The notes beneath the pieces were generated by a model that was given only the letters and a program-made list of their open reading frames with translations, was not told where the DNA came from and did not search any database. Below are positions 17,999 to 26,365 of a stretch of DNA of 64,000 nucleotides, piece by piece. The position numbers were made by a program, and so were the translations under genes. Origin of the DNA: an uncultured Pseudomonadales bacterium (GTDB taxonomy: Bacteria; Pseudomonadota; Gammaproteobacteria; Pseudomonadales; Cellvibrionaceae); contig CANLDL010000002.1 of NCBI GenBank assembly GCA_947489425.1, positions 744,001-808,000 on the forward strand. The letters are read 5' to 3'. The number at the start of each line of letters is the position of its first letter. The first letter of the stretch is position 1.

Positions 17999-20095
17999 AT
18001 GCCCGCTATGGATTTGTTTGCCGAAGAGCTATCCGACTATCTCGATACCGATAAGGTCACCAAGGTTCGTCACGCCTACGAAAAAGCACGCTGTGCTCAT
18101 GAAGGCCAGATGCGTTCCAGTGGCGACCCCTATATTACTCACCCCCTAGCTGTTGCTCGTATTTTATCGGGTATGCGTATGGACCATCACAGTTTGATGG
18201 CCGCTATGTTGCACGATGTGATTGAGGACACTGGTGTCAGTAAAGAGGAGCTCACCGAAGAATTTGGCGAAACCGTTGCTTTACTTGTTGACGGTGTCAG
18301 TAAGCTTACCCATATAGAATTTGCCAGCCAAGAAGAGAAGCAAGCTAAAAACTTTGAAAAAATGGCGCTTGCCATGGCCAAAGACATACGTGTAATTATC
18401 GTCAAGCTCGCCGATAGACTACACAACATGCGCACACTGGGCCCCTTAAAACCGGTTAAGCGCCGCCGCGTTGCCCGCGAAACCCTTGATATCTATGCTC
18501 GTATTGCAGGCAGGCTTGGCATGCAGGATTTACGCATAGAGTTTGAGGATAGAGGCTTTGAGGCACTATATCCGCTAAGAGCAAGGCGACTACGTGCGGC
18601 CGTTAGCATGGTACGCAACAAGCAAAAGGAATTGGTTAAACATATCAAAGAATCCCTAGAGAATCAGTTACAACGCTGGGGCATTGAGGCAACGGTAATA
18701 GGCCGTGAAAAACACCTATACAGTATTTATAGAAAACTACAGGGCAAAAAGAAGTTTCGTGATATTACCGATGTTTTTGCCTTCCGTATTATTACCGATG
18801 ATGTAGAGTCCTGTTATAAAGTCTTAGGTGCAGCACACATGCTGTATAAGCCGATTCCCGATCGCTTTAAAGATTATATTGCCATTCCTAAAGCCAACGG
18901 CTATCAGTCGATTCATACGGTACTCCATGGTGTTGAAAATATCCCCATTGAAGTGCAAATTCGTACTAAAGAGATGGATGCTATCGCAGGCTCTGGAATT
19001 GCCGCGCATTGGCTGTACAAATCTGAAGAAGACCATACCAGCCAGTCACGCGCGCGGCGCTGGGTAAACAACCTGCTAGAGCTACAACAAAATGCAGGTA
19101 ACTCGCTAGAGTTTATCGAGCATGTGCGTAACGACTTTTTCTCTGATGAGGTGTTTGTATTTTCGCCTAAGGGTAAAATTATTGAGCTACCTAGCGGCGC
19201 AACACCTGTGGATTTTGCCTACTCGATTCACACCGAGATAGGTAATAGCTGTGTCTCTTGCCGCATTAATAACCGCCTTGCATCACTCTCGCAACCCTTA
19301 GAAAACGGCCAACTCGTACATATCATTACCCATGAAGATGCACGACCAAGGGCTATTTGGTTAAACACTGTTAAAACCAGTAAAGCACGCAGTGCTATTC
19401 ATAATGCGCTTAAAAGCAATCAACAACAGGACGCTATCGACCTTGGGCGACGCATGTTGGTACGTACACTAGCCCATATTGATATTTCTCTGGATGACAT
19501 TAGCCCCGAGCAATTTGCTAAAACCTATGCCGAGCTAGAATGTAAAAGCCTCGATCAGTTATTAACAGAAATTGGGCTAGGTAGGCGCATGTCCAACTCT
19601 GTTGCTAAATTACTCGTTCCAGAGCGCGCGCATGATGTTGCCACACACGTTGAATCGCCACTAACAATCGACTCCACAGATGGTACTATGATCACATTGG
19701 CACGCTGTTGCCACCCCATTCCTGGCGATCCCATTCTTAGTATGATTGTGCCTGGCAAAGGGCTCACTATTCACCTAGATACCTGCAAAAATATTATTGA
19801 TTCAAAGCAACGCGAAAAGATTAATGAAGTTAGTTGGTCACCCGAAGTTAGTGGAGAATTTCCTGTTGATTTATTAATCTCTGTTGAATCTAACCGTGGT
19901 ATTTTTGCAGAGCTTGCTAGCCGTATTACTGCGATGGGGGCTAACATTGAAAAGATACAATACAAAGAACAAGACCCCAGCCGCAATCAGATACGCATGA
20001 CTCTAGGGGTTAAAAACCGCGTACATCTCGCCGATATTATGCGACGTATTCGCGGTTTACGTGCCGTCGAAAAAATTAGCCGCGAACGTAGCTAA
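17999..20095 (+). CDS. spoT: Bifunctional (p)ppGpp synthetase/hydrolase
   Basis: SpoT makes and degrades the alarmone (p)ppGpp. The 698-residue protein has an HD hydrolase domain (His72-Asp73 in HDVIEDT), a synthetase domain (about 240-350, with ITDVFAFRI and GYQSIHT), a TGS domain (about 385-450) and a C-terminal ACT domain (about 620-698). The synthetase contains RFKD, the RxKD signature of bifunctional enzymes; RelA-type monofunctional synthetases have ExDD. Together with the intact HD motif this supports both activities. AGGTAA precedes the ATG. It is downstream of gmk-rpoZ and convergent with coaD with an 18-base gap. Confidence 0.97.
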   Translation: MPAMDLFAEELSDYLDTDKVTKVRHAYEKARCAHEGQMRSSGDPYITHPLAVARILSGMRMDHHSLMAAMLHDVIEDTGVSKEELTEEFGETVALLVDGVSKLTHIEFASQEEKQAKNFEKMALAMAKDIRVIIVKLADRLHNMRTLGPLKPVKRRRVARETLDIYARIAGRLGMQDLRIEFEDRGFEALYPLRARRLRAAVSMVRNKQKELVKHIKESLENQLQRWGIEATVIGREKHLYSIYRKLQGKKKFRDITDVFAFRIITDDVESCYKVLGAAHMLYKPIPDRFKDYIAIPKANGYQSIHTVLHGVENIPIEVQIRTKEMDAIAGSGIAAHWLYKSEEDHTSQSRARRWVNNLLELQQNAGNSLEFIEHVRNDFFSDEVFVFSPKGKIIELPSGATPVDFAYSIHTEIGNSCVSCRINNRLASLSQPLENGQLVHIITHEDARPRAIWLNTVKTSKARSAIHNALKSNQQQDAIDLGRRMLVRTLAHIDISLDDISPEQFAKTYAELECKSLDQLLTEIGLGRRMSNSVAKLLVPERAHDVATHVESPLTIDSTDGTMITLARCCHPIPGDPILSMIVPGKGLTIHLDTCKNIIDSKQREKINEVSWSPEVSGEFPVDLLISVESNRGIFAELASRITAMGANIEKIQYKEQDPSRNQIRMTLGVKNRVHLADIMRRIRGLRAVEKISRERS

Positions 20096-20113
20096 CTTTT
20101 GCAACGCGTATAA

Positions 20114-20656
<543 letters not shown>

Positions 20657-20686
20657 CTAAAGCTAATATTTCCAGGGTTATCTGAA

Positions 20687-20706
20687 AGTACGTTTTTAAA
20701 CGTACT
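20687..20706. repeat. Inverted repeat upstream of the DUF1223 gene
   Basis: AGTACGTTTTTAAACGTACT has perfect 9-base arms around a TT centre. It lies 35 bases before the DUF1223 start, in the divergent region shared with coaD. Its length and symmetry resemble a repressor operator of the TetR or MarR kind; no candidate regulator is adjacent. Confidence 0.5.
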
Positions 20707-20741
20707 ACCCCATAAGCTAACACTATAAAAAAGAAGGTTCT

Positions 20742-21464
20742 ATGAATTATCGTATTGTCAGCGCTCTATTATTTATATTACTTGCCTGCTTTCAAAGCAA
20801 TAGCTTTGCCGAATCTGACTCGCCAGTTGTGGTTGAGCTATTCACCAGCCAAGGCTGTTACTCCTGCCCACCAGCCGATGATTTGTTAGGTGAGCTTAAG
20901 CATGACAAAAATACTATTGCTATATCATGCCATGTTACCTACTGGAATTATCTTGGTTGGAGAGACACTTTCTCACACCAGTTTTGTGACAATCGCCAAC
21001 GTAATTACCAAGCACATCTACGAGGCAATCCAGGTGTTTACACACCACAAATGGTGGTCAGTGGTCGCTATGGGGCCGTTGGCTCACGTGCGTCGCGCGT
21101 TAATCGCATAATAGACGTGTCCAATGAACATACACCACTACAGCGTATTAACCTCTCTATTAATAGCGATGAAATCAAAATTGACCTACCTAAAGTCGAT
21201 ATCGACCAAAAGCAGCAACTATTGCTAATAGGTACGTCGGGCTCACACTTTTTACCTATCGCTCGCGGTGAAAATGGCGGTAAAAAGCTCCACTACCACA
21301 ACCCAATCGAATATGTATCTGACCTTGGTAGCTGGAAAGGCGAGAGTAAAACACTTTCTAAAGAGATTGCAGGCAACCCCAAAATTAAAGAATGGGTAGT
21401 CATTGCTCAGCGCCTACCCATAGGTGCTATTACAGCGGCAGGCAAACTAACACTGACGCAATAA
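20742..21464 (+). CDS. DUF1223 secreted thioredoxin-like protein
   Basis: The 240-residue protein has a signal peptide (about 1-23, cleaving after SFA), then VVELFTSQGCYSCPPAD with a CxxC pair at the position of a thioredoxin active site. That is the DUF1223 pattern. The HVTYWNYLGWRD and PGVYTPQMVV segments are also typical. A periplasmic redox role is plausible but unproven; the family's function is not established. A 20-base palindrome lies just upstream, suggesting it is regulated. It appears monocistronic. Confidence 0.82.
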   Translation: MNYRIVSALLFILLACFQSNSFAESDSPVVVELFTSQGCYSCPPADDLLGELKHDKNTIAISCHVTYWNYLGWRDTFSHQFCDNRQRNYQAHLRGNPGVYTPQMVVSGRYGAVGSRASRVNRIIDVSNEHTPLQRINLSINSDEIKIDLPKVDIDQKQQLLLIGTSGSHFLPIARGENGGKKLHYHNPIEYVSDLGSWKGESKTLSKEIAGNPKIKEWVVIAQRLPIGAITAAGKLTLTQ

Positions 21465-21665
21465 TCGATATATTTTAGAGCAAGCCGCTAAAAACTATCG
21501 ATAAACCGCATAAACTCAATAAAAAGTTACCCTAAATAGTTACCGTACCTCGTACAAACTAGCTATAATGGTAGGAATATAACGATAATATTCATCATTA
21601 CTACCAATAGCCTTTAGAATTTATGGGCTATAAAGGTTAATAGTTACATAGGAAGAGGGTTTAGC

Positions 21666-22076
21666 GTGTCTTTTAAAATTACCGTAAGTATTGCTGCATT
21701 ATTTGTGGCTATTGTTTTATCAGCTTTTAGTACCGCAGCAGTTAACGATGATATCGCTGATCGTATCGCTCCGTCTGGCAGTCTTTGCATGAGTGGTGAC
21801 GATTGTGCAGCAGCGCCTGTTGCTGTTTCATCTGGCCCACGTAGCGGTGCAGATGTTTATAATACTTGCGCAGCTTGCCATACCTCAGGCGCTGCCGGCG
21901 CACCAAAGCTTGGCGATGCAGCCGCTTGGGCACCTCGCATTGCTAAAGGTAACGACACACTATATAACCATGCAATCAATGGTTTTAATGGTATGCCTGC
22001 TAAAGGCCTATGTGGTGATTGCTCTGACGACGAGATTAAAGCAGCTGTTGACCATATGGTAGTCAACTCTCAGTAA
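21666..22076 (+). CDS. Cytochrome c5 family protein
   Basis: A small periplasmic monohaem cytochrome that would shuttle electrons in respiration. The 136-residue protein has a signal sequence (about 1-24), a haem c motif CAACH near residue 62, and a distal ligand Met in GMPAKG. It ends in the cytochrome c5 signature CGDCSDDEIKAAVDHMV, whose CxxC pair forms a disulphide in this family. The start codon is GTG, chosen because GGAAGAGGG lies just upstream and the reading begins the signal peptide. A strong terminator follows. Confidence 0.9.
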   Translation: MSFKITVSIAALFVAIVLSAFSTAAVNDDIADRIAPSGSLCMSGDDCAAAPVAVSSGPRSGADVYNTCAACHTSGAAGAPKLGDAAAWAPRIAKGNDTLYNHAINGFNGMPAKGLCGDCSDDEIKAAVDHMVVNSQ

Positions 22077-22110
22077 GCCTAGCGTTACAATCCAAGTAAG
22101 CTTACTTATT

Positions 22111-22145
22111 AAACCCCTAAAAATTGATTATTTTTAGGGGTTTTT
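22111..22145. terminator. Bidirectional intrinsic terminator between cytochrome c5 and rep
   Basis: AAACCCCTAAAAA and TTTTTAGGGGTTT pair across a 7-base loop, with T- and A-runs on either side. It serves both convergent genes. Confidence 0.88.
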
Positions 22146-22185
22146 AGTATCAGAGATTAAAGTCTGTAAGATAAAAATAGATATG

Positions 22186-24213
22186 CTAATCAAATAAGCC
22201 AAGTAAGTTATTTAATGTATCCGCGCCTTTTGATGCATTTTTTTCTGGGCTTGAAGGCTCTCCAAAGCCCTCTTTTTCTATTTCATCTTCTGGCAACTCA
22301 TCAATAAAGCGGCTCGGTGTAGTTGCTTGTACCTCTCCAAACTGCTTCCTTTTAGCAGCCATGGTCAGCGTTAAGCTCCTTTTTGCGCGCGTAATGCCTA
22401 CGTAGGCAAGGCGGCGCTCCTCTTCTATATTATCGTCATCGATACTATTTTTGTGGGGCAAAATATCTTCTTCGATACCCAATATAAATACATGGGGGAA
22501 TTCTAACCCTTTGGCCGCATGCAAGGTCATTAGCTGCACTTTATCGCCATCGTCTTCCTCTTCTTGCTGCTCAAGTAGATCTAGCAGTAATAATTTAGCA
22601 ATGGCATCTTTGAGCGTAACCGTTGATTCTTCAGTTATGCTTTCTTCCATGGCACGATTAAGAATATTTTTAACCGAATCAATCAGAAAATAGATATTCT
22701 CCATACGCTTTTCAGCCACAGCCGGTGAGCTTGCATTTTGATGCAGCCAACCGAGGTAGTCGATATCCTCCAACATTTCGTGCAAAGCAGGGATGGGCTC
22801 TGCCTCTTCGCACTGGCGAATAAGATTTTGTACCCAACTGCCAAACTCAAACACGCGCTTATAAGCTGCCTCAGGCAAACGTTCACGCAAGCCCACTTCT
22901 TGTATGGCATCAAACAAGCTAATCTCACGCTCAGTTGCATATAGGCTAAGAGTTTCTAGAGTACTCGTACCTATTTGTCGCCTTGGAGTATTGATGATAC
23001 GCAAAAAAGCGTTGTCGTCATCGCTATTAACGATAAGACGCAAATACGCCATGATATCTTTGATCTCGGTTCTTGAGAAAAATGACGTGCCGCCACTGAT
23101 TGCATAGGGGATTTGATAGTGCTGTAATTTCATCTCGACTAATCGTGCTTGATGGTTACTACGGTACAGCACTGCAAAATCGCTAAAGCGGCCTTTACGA
23201 TTTAGCCTTTGAGTCACTATCTCTGTGGCGACGCGCTCGGCCTCTAACTCTTCGTTGTTATTGCGAATAATACGGATAGGCTCGCCATAAGATAAATCAC
23301 TCCATAGCGCCTTATTAAACTCATGAGGGTTATGATCGATTAAATAGTTGGCGGTTTTTAGTATTCGCTGGGTTGAGCGATAGTTTTGCTCGAGCTTAAT
23401 CAAATTAAGCGAGGGAAAGTCCTGCTGCAAAATCGATAAGTTCTCGGGGCGTGCACCACGCCATGCATAAATCGATTGGTCATCGTCACCCACAACCGTT
23501 AAGCCACCTCGATCACCCATAATCAATCGAATCAAGCGATACTGGCTAGAATTAGTATCTTGGTATTCATCGACTAATAAGTAGCGAATACGCTTTTGCC
23601 AGCGCGCTAACAATTCAGCATTGGAGGATAAAAATTCCACGGGCAGCAAAATAAGGTCATCAAAATCAACGGCGTTGTAGGCTTTTAGTGCATTAACATA
23701 ACGCTCGTACACCAGCGCAATTAATTGTTCCCCTGCGCTCTCAGCCTTTGATAATGCCTCTGGTGGCAATACTAGATCGTTTTTCCAAAGAGAGATTTGT
23801 TGCTGTACACGATTGAGATGATCCGTATCGAGGTCGCCATCCTTTAGCATTAACTCTTTTAGCAAGGCACGGGCATCCTCTGAATCAAAGATAGAGAAGC
23901 CCGCCTTAAAACCAAATAGCTTATGCTCCTGACGAATGATAGAGAGGCCAAGGTTATGAAAGGTCGATACCGTTAAACCTCGGGATTCTGTACGCTTGAC
24001 CAACCCACCCACACGTTCCTTCATCTCGCGTGCAGCTTTATTAGTAAAAGTAAGTGCAGCAATATTACGCGCAGGCATATTGCACTGCGTAATCAGATAG
24101 GCAATTTTTTGCGTGATAACACTGGTTTTACCGCTGCCCGCACCTGCCAAGACGAGGCATGGGCCATCAATATAACGAACAGCTTCTCTTTGTTTTGAAT
24201 TGAGTTGAGGCAC
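22186..24213 (-). CDS. rep: ATP-dependent DNA helicase Rep
   Basis: Rep is a 3'-5' superfamily 1 helicase that helps replication forks pass obstacles. The 675-residue protein is of Rep length. It has motif I LAGAGSGKT (near 22), motif II DEYQDTN, motif III VVGDDDQSIYAWRGA, and the later LMTLHAAKGLEFPHVF and RRLAYVGITRA motifs. The N-terminus MPQLNSKQREAV is close to Rep rather than UvrD. It is followed downstream by the shared terminator and preceded by comM in the same orientation. Confidence 0.95.
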   Translation of the reverse strand: MPQLNSKQREAVRYIDGPCLVLAGAGSGKTSVITQKIAYLITQCNMPARNIAALTFTNKAAREMKERVGGLVKRTESRGLTVSTFHNLGLSIIRQEHKLFGFKAGFSIFDSEDARALLKELMLKDGDLDTDHLNRVQQQISLWKNDLVLPPEALSKAESAGEQLIALVYERYVNALKAYNAVDFDDLILLPVEFLSSNAELLARWQKRIRYLLVDEYQDTNSSQYRLIRLIMGDRGGLTVVGDDDQSIYAWRGARPENLSILQQDFPSLNLIKLEQNYRSTQRILKTANYLIDHNPHEFNKALWSDLSYGEPIRIIRNNNEELEAERVATEIVTQRLNRKGRFSDFAVLYRSNHQARLVEMKLQHYQIPYAISGGTSFFSRTEIKDIMAYLRLIVNSDDDNAFLRIINTPRRQIGTSTLETLSLYATEREISLFDAIQEVGLRERLPEAAYKRVFEFGSWVQNLIRQCEEAEPIPALHEMLEDIDYLGWLHQNASSPAVAEKRMENIYFLIDSVKNILNRAMEESITEESTVTLKDAIAKLLLLDLLEQQEEEDDGDKVQLMTLHAAKGLEFPHVFILGIEEDILPHKNSIDDDNIEEERRLAYVGITRAKRSLTLTMAAKRKQFGEVQATTPSRFIDELPEDEIEKEGFGEPSSPEKNASKGADTLNNLLGLFD

Positions 24214-24310
24214 AGCAATAACTAACTATTTGTTGGCCCTGTATTGTACAGAAAACCATTGGCTATAAATGCTTTGTGATATAAATATTCACCAAAACTT
24301 AATAAACAAA

Positions 24311-25822
24311 TTAGCGATCAAAATTACGTAAACTCAACGCCTCTGCAATATGTGCTTGCTCAATGGATGGTGCAGCGCTCAAGTCGGCAATTGTTTGGGC
24401 AACCTTAATAATGCGGTGGTAAGCACGTGCCGATAACCCTAAAGTCTCTATCGCTCGGCCAAGCAACTCTCGTTCGAGTTCACCTAGCTGGCAATATTTA
24501 TCTAGCTGTTTAACGGACAAGTTAGCATTATTACAACCCTGCCTCTCGTGCTGAATTTTACGCGCAGCAATCACGCGTAACCTGATAAGCTCGGATGATT
24601 CGTTATCCTGTAGTTTTTTTGCAGGCTGATTTAACTCATCTATTGATAAAGCATTAACCGGTACATGCAAATCAATTCTATCGAGTAACGGACCCGAGAT
24701 TTTTTTGCGATAGCGTTGCACTTGTTCACGGGTACACGTACAGCGCTGTTGATTATGTGCTGAACGACTGCTTAAATATCCACAGGGGCAGGGATTCATT
24801 GCCGCCACTAGCTGAAAGCGTGCGGGAAAACTTAACTGAGCCGTCGCGCGTGATATTTGAATCACACCGGACTCCAACGGCTCGCGTAAAACCTCTAGAA
24901 CTTGGCGTTGAAACTCTGGTAACTCGTCCAAGAATAATACGCCATTGTGTGCAAGCGAGATTTCACCAGGCTTGGGGTGGCTACCACCCCCGACTAGTGC
25001 AACCGATGAAGCTGTATGGTGCGGACTTCTAAAGGGTGGGGTTTGCCACTGTTGATAGCTGTGCCCACAAAGGGAGTGCACACTTGCCACTTCTACGGAT
25101 TGTTCTTGTAAAAGAGGGGGCATAATACTCGGCAGGCGACTGGCGAGCATTGTTTTACCGGTACCTGGCGGGCCATATAACAATATATTATGTGAACCTG
25201 CAGCAGCAATCTCTAACGCTCTTTTTGCATGAAGCTGCCCATTAACCTCTTTAAAATCCGGTACTAGAGTAATATTTTTTGGCGCACTAAATGTGACCAA
25301 GGGTAATCTAGCACTATTATTTAAATGCGCACAAACAGACAATAAACTACTTGCACTATAACTTGTTGTGCTCTCACAAAGACCCGCCTCATTGGCGTTA
25401 TCTTTAGCAACAATTAATGCGCGAGAAGATTTCCCACAAGCAATAACTGCCGGCAACACACCATTAACCCCTCGCAACTCTCCCGTTAAAGCAAGTTCAC
25501 CGATAAACTCTACCTCTTTTAAACTTGCTTCGGGAACTTGCCCTGATGCCGCTAAAATACCCATGGCAATAGCAAGGTCAAACCGACTACCATCTTTTGG
25601 CAAATCGGCTGGGGCAAGGTTGATGGTAATTCTTCTAGCTGGGAATTCGAACTGGCTATTAATAAGCGCACTACGAACACGGTCTTTACTTTCTTTAACA
25701 GCAGTTTCTGGCAAGCCTACAATAGATAAACTGGGCAAACCATTTGAAAGATGAACTTCGACCGTAACGGCTGGGGCATCAATACCCAATCGGGCACGCG
25801 TATGAACGATAGCGAGTGACAT
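24311..25822 (-). CDS. comM: YifB/ComM AAA+ helicase
   Basis: ComM-type proteins are Mg-chelatase-like AAA+ motors; in Vibrio, ComM drives branch migration during natural transformation. The 503-residue protein has the ChlI-like N-domain (SLAIVHTRARLGIDAPAV), Walker A YGPPGTGKT near 222, Walker B LFLDELPEF, a zinc-binding CPCGYLSS/CTC cluster and the Mg-chelatase C-domain. I chose the ATG at 25822, with AGGA 8 bases before it; the frame continues five codons up to a TTG without support. It sits next to rep. Competence itself cannot be inferred from this gene alone. Confidence 0.93.
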   Translation of the reverse strand: MSLAIVHTRARLGIDAPAVTVEVHLSNGLPSLSIVGLPETAVKESKDRVRSALINSQFEFPARRITINLAPADLPKDGSRFDLAIAMGILAASGQVPEASLKEVEFIGELALTGELRGVNGVLPAVIACGKSSRALIVAKDNANEAGLCESTTSYSASSLLSVCAHLNNSARLPLVTFSAPKNITLVPDFKEVNGQLHAKRALEIAAAGSHNILLYGPPGTGKTMLASRLPSIMPPLLQEQSVEVASVHSLCGHSYQQWQTPPFRSPHHTASSVALVGGGSHPKPGEISLAHNGVLFLDELPEFQRQVLEVLREPLESGVIQISRATAQLSFPARFQLVAAMNPCPCGYLSSRSAHNQQRCTCTREQVQRYRKKISGPLLDRIDLHVPVNALSIDELNQPAKKLQDNESSELIRLRVIAARKIQHERQGCNNANLSVKQLDKYCQLGELERELLGRAIETLGLSARAYHRIIKVAQTIADLSAAPSIEQAHIAEALSLRNFDR

Positions 25823-26012
25823 GTTTGCATCCTGCAAAATTAGTAATCCTTAGGCGATATACCTTATAGTAAAGCATCTAGCAAATCAATTGTAAGCTGC
25901 TTACGAACCTAGCAGTCACCCAGTGAATAATGATTCTCTTCTCCAAAAGCTTACTGTATTATTCCACTCCGTTGTATTTTTATATATTCACCAACTCCTT
26001 TTTGGATATGCT

Positions 26013-26348
26013 ATGAACGATGCCCACTACCGCGAATTAACAGAGGCTCTCTATAACCGCATCGAAGAGTTTATTGATGACTTAATCGAAAATGAAGACG
26101 CGGCTCTTGATTATGAAAATAATAGCGGTGTAATGACTATTTTATGCGAAGATACTGATACACAGGTTATTATCTCTCGCCAACAGGCAAGCCATGAAGT
26201 ATGGGTAGCTGCAAAGTCTGGCGGATTCCATTGCAAATATATAAGCGACGAATGGATTTGTACTAAAACGAATGAGAGCCTGAATCAACTACTAAGCCGC
26301 ACCTGCAGCGAGCAATCATCAAGTGCCTTCGATTTCTCTCAGCTATAG
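26013..26348 (+). CDS. cyaY: Frataxin-like iron donor CyaY
   Basis: CyaY binds iron and modulates Fe-S cluster assembly on IscU/IscS. I start at the ATG at 26013 (MNDAHYRELT), giving 111 residues, the family length. The frame extends 30 codons further to a GTG but that part matches nothing. An acidic first helix (EEFIDDLIENEDAALDYE) carries the iron-binding acidic ridge, followed by the beta-sheet with VIISRQQASHEVWVAAKSGG. It is convergent with cyaA, as in enteric bacteria. Confidence 0.93.
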   Translation: MNDAHYRELTEALYNRIEEFIDDLIENEDAALDYENNSGVMTILCEDTDTQVIISRQQASHEVWVAAKSGGFHCKYISDEWICTKTNESLNQLLSRTCSEQSSSAFDFSQL

Positions 26349-26365
26349 CACCTTAGACCTCTAAA

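Noticed and set aside
24757..25754. Plus-strand open frames inside comM
   Set aside because: They mirror the conserved comM coding sequence and match nothing in their own frame.
25923..26012. GTG-started 30-codon extension of cyaY
   Set aside because: No family match and no ribosome site; the 111-residue form from 26013 has the normal CyaY length.
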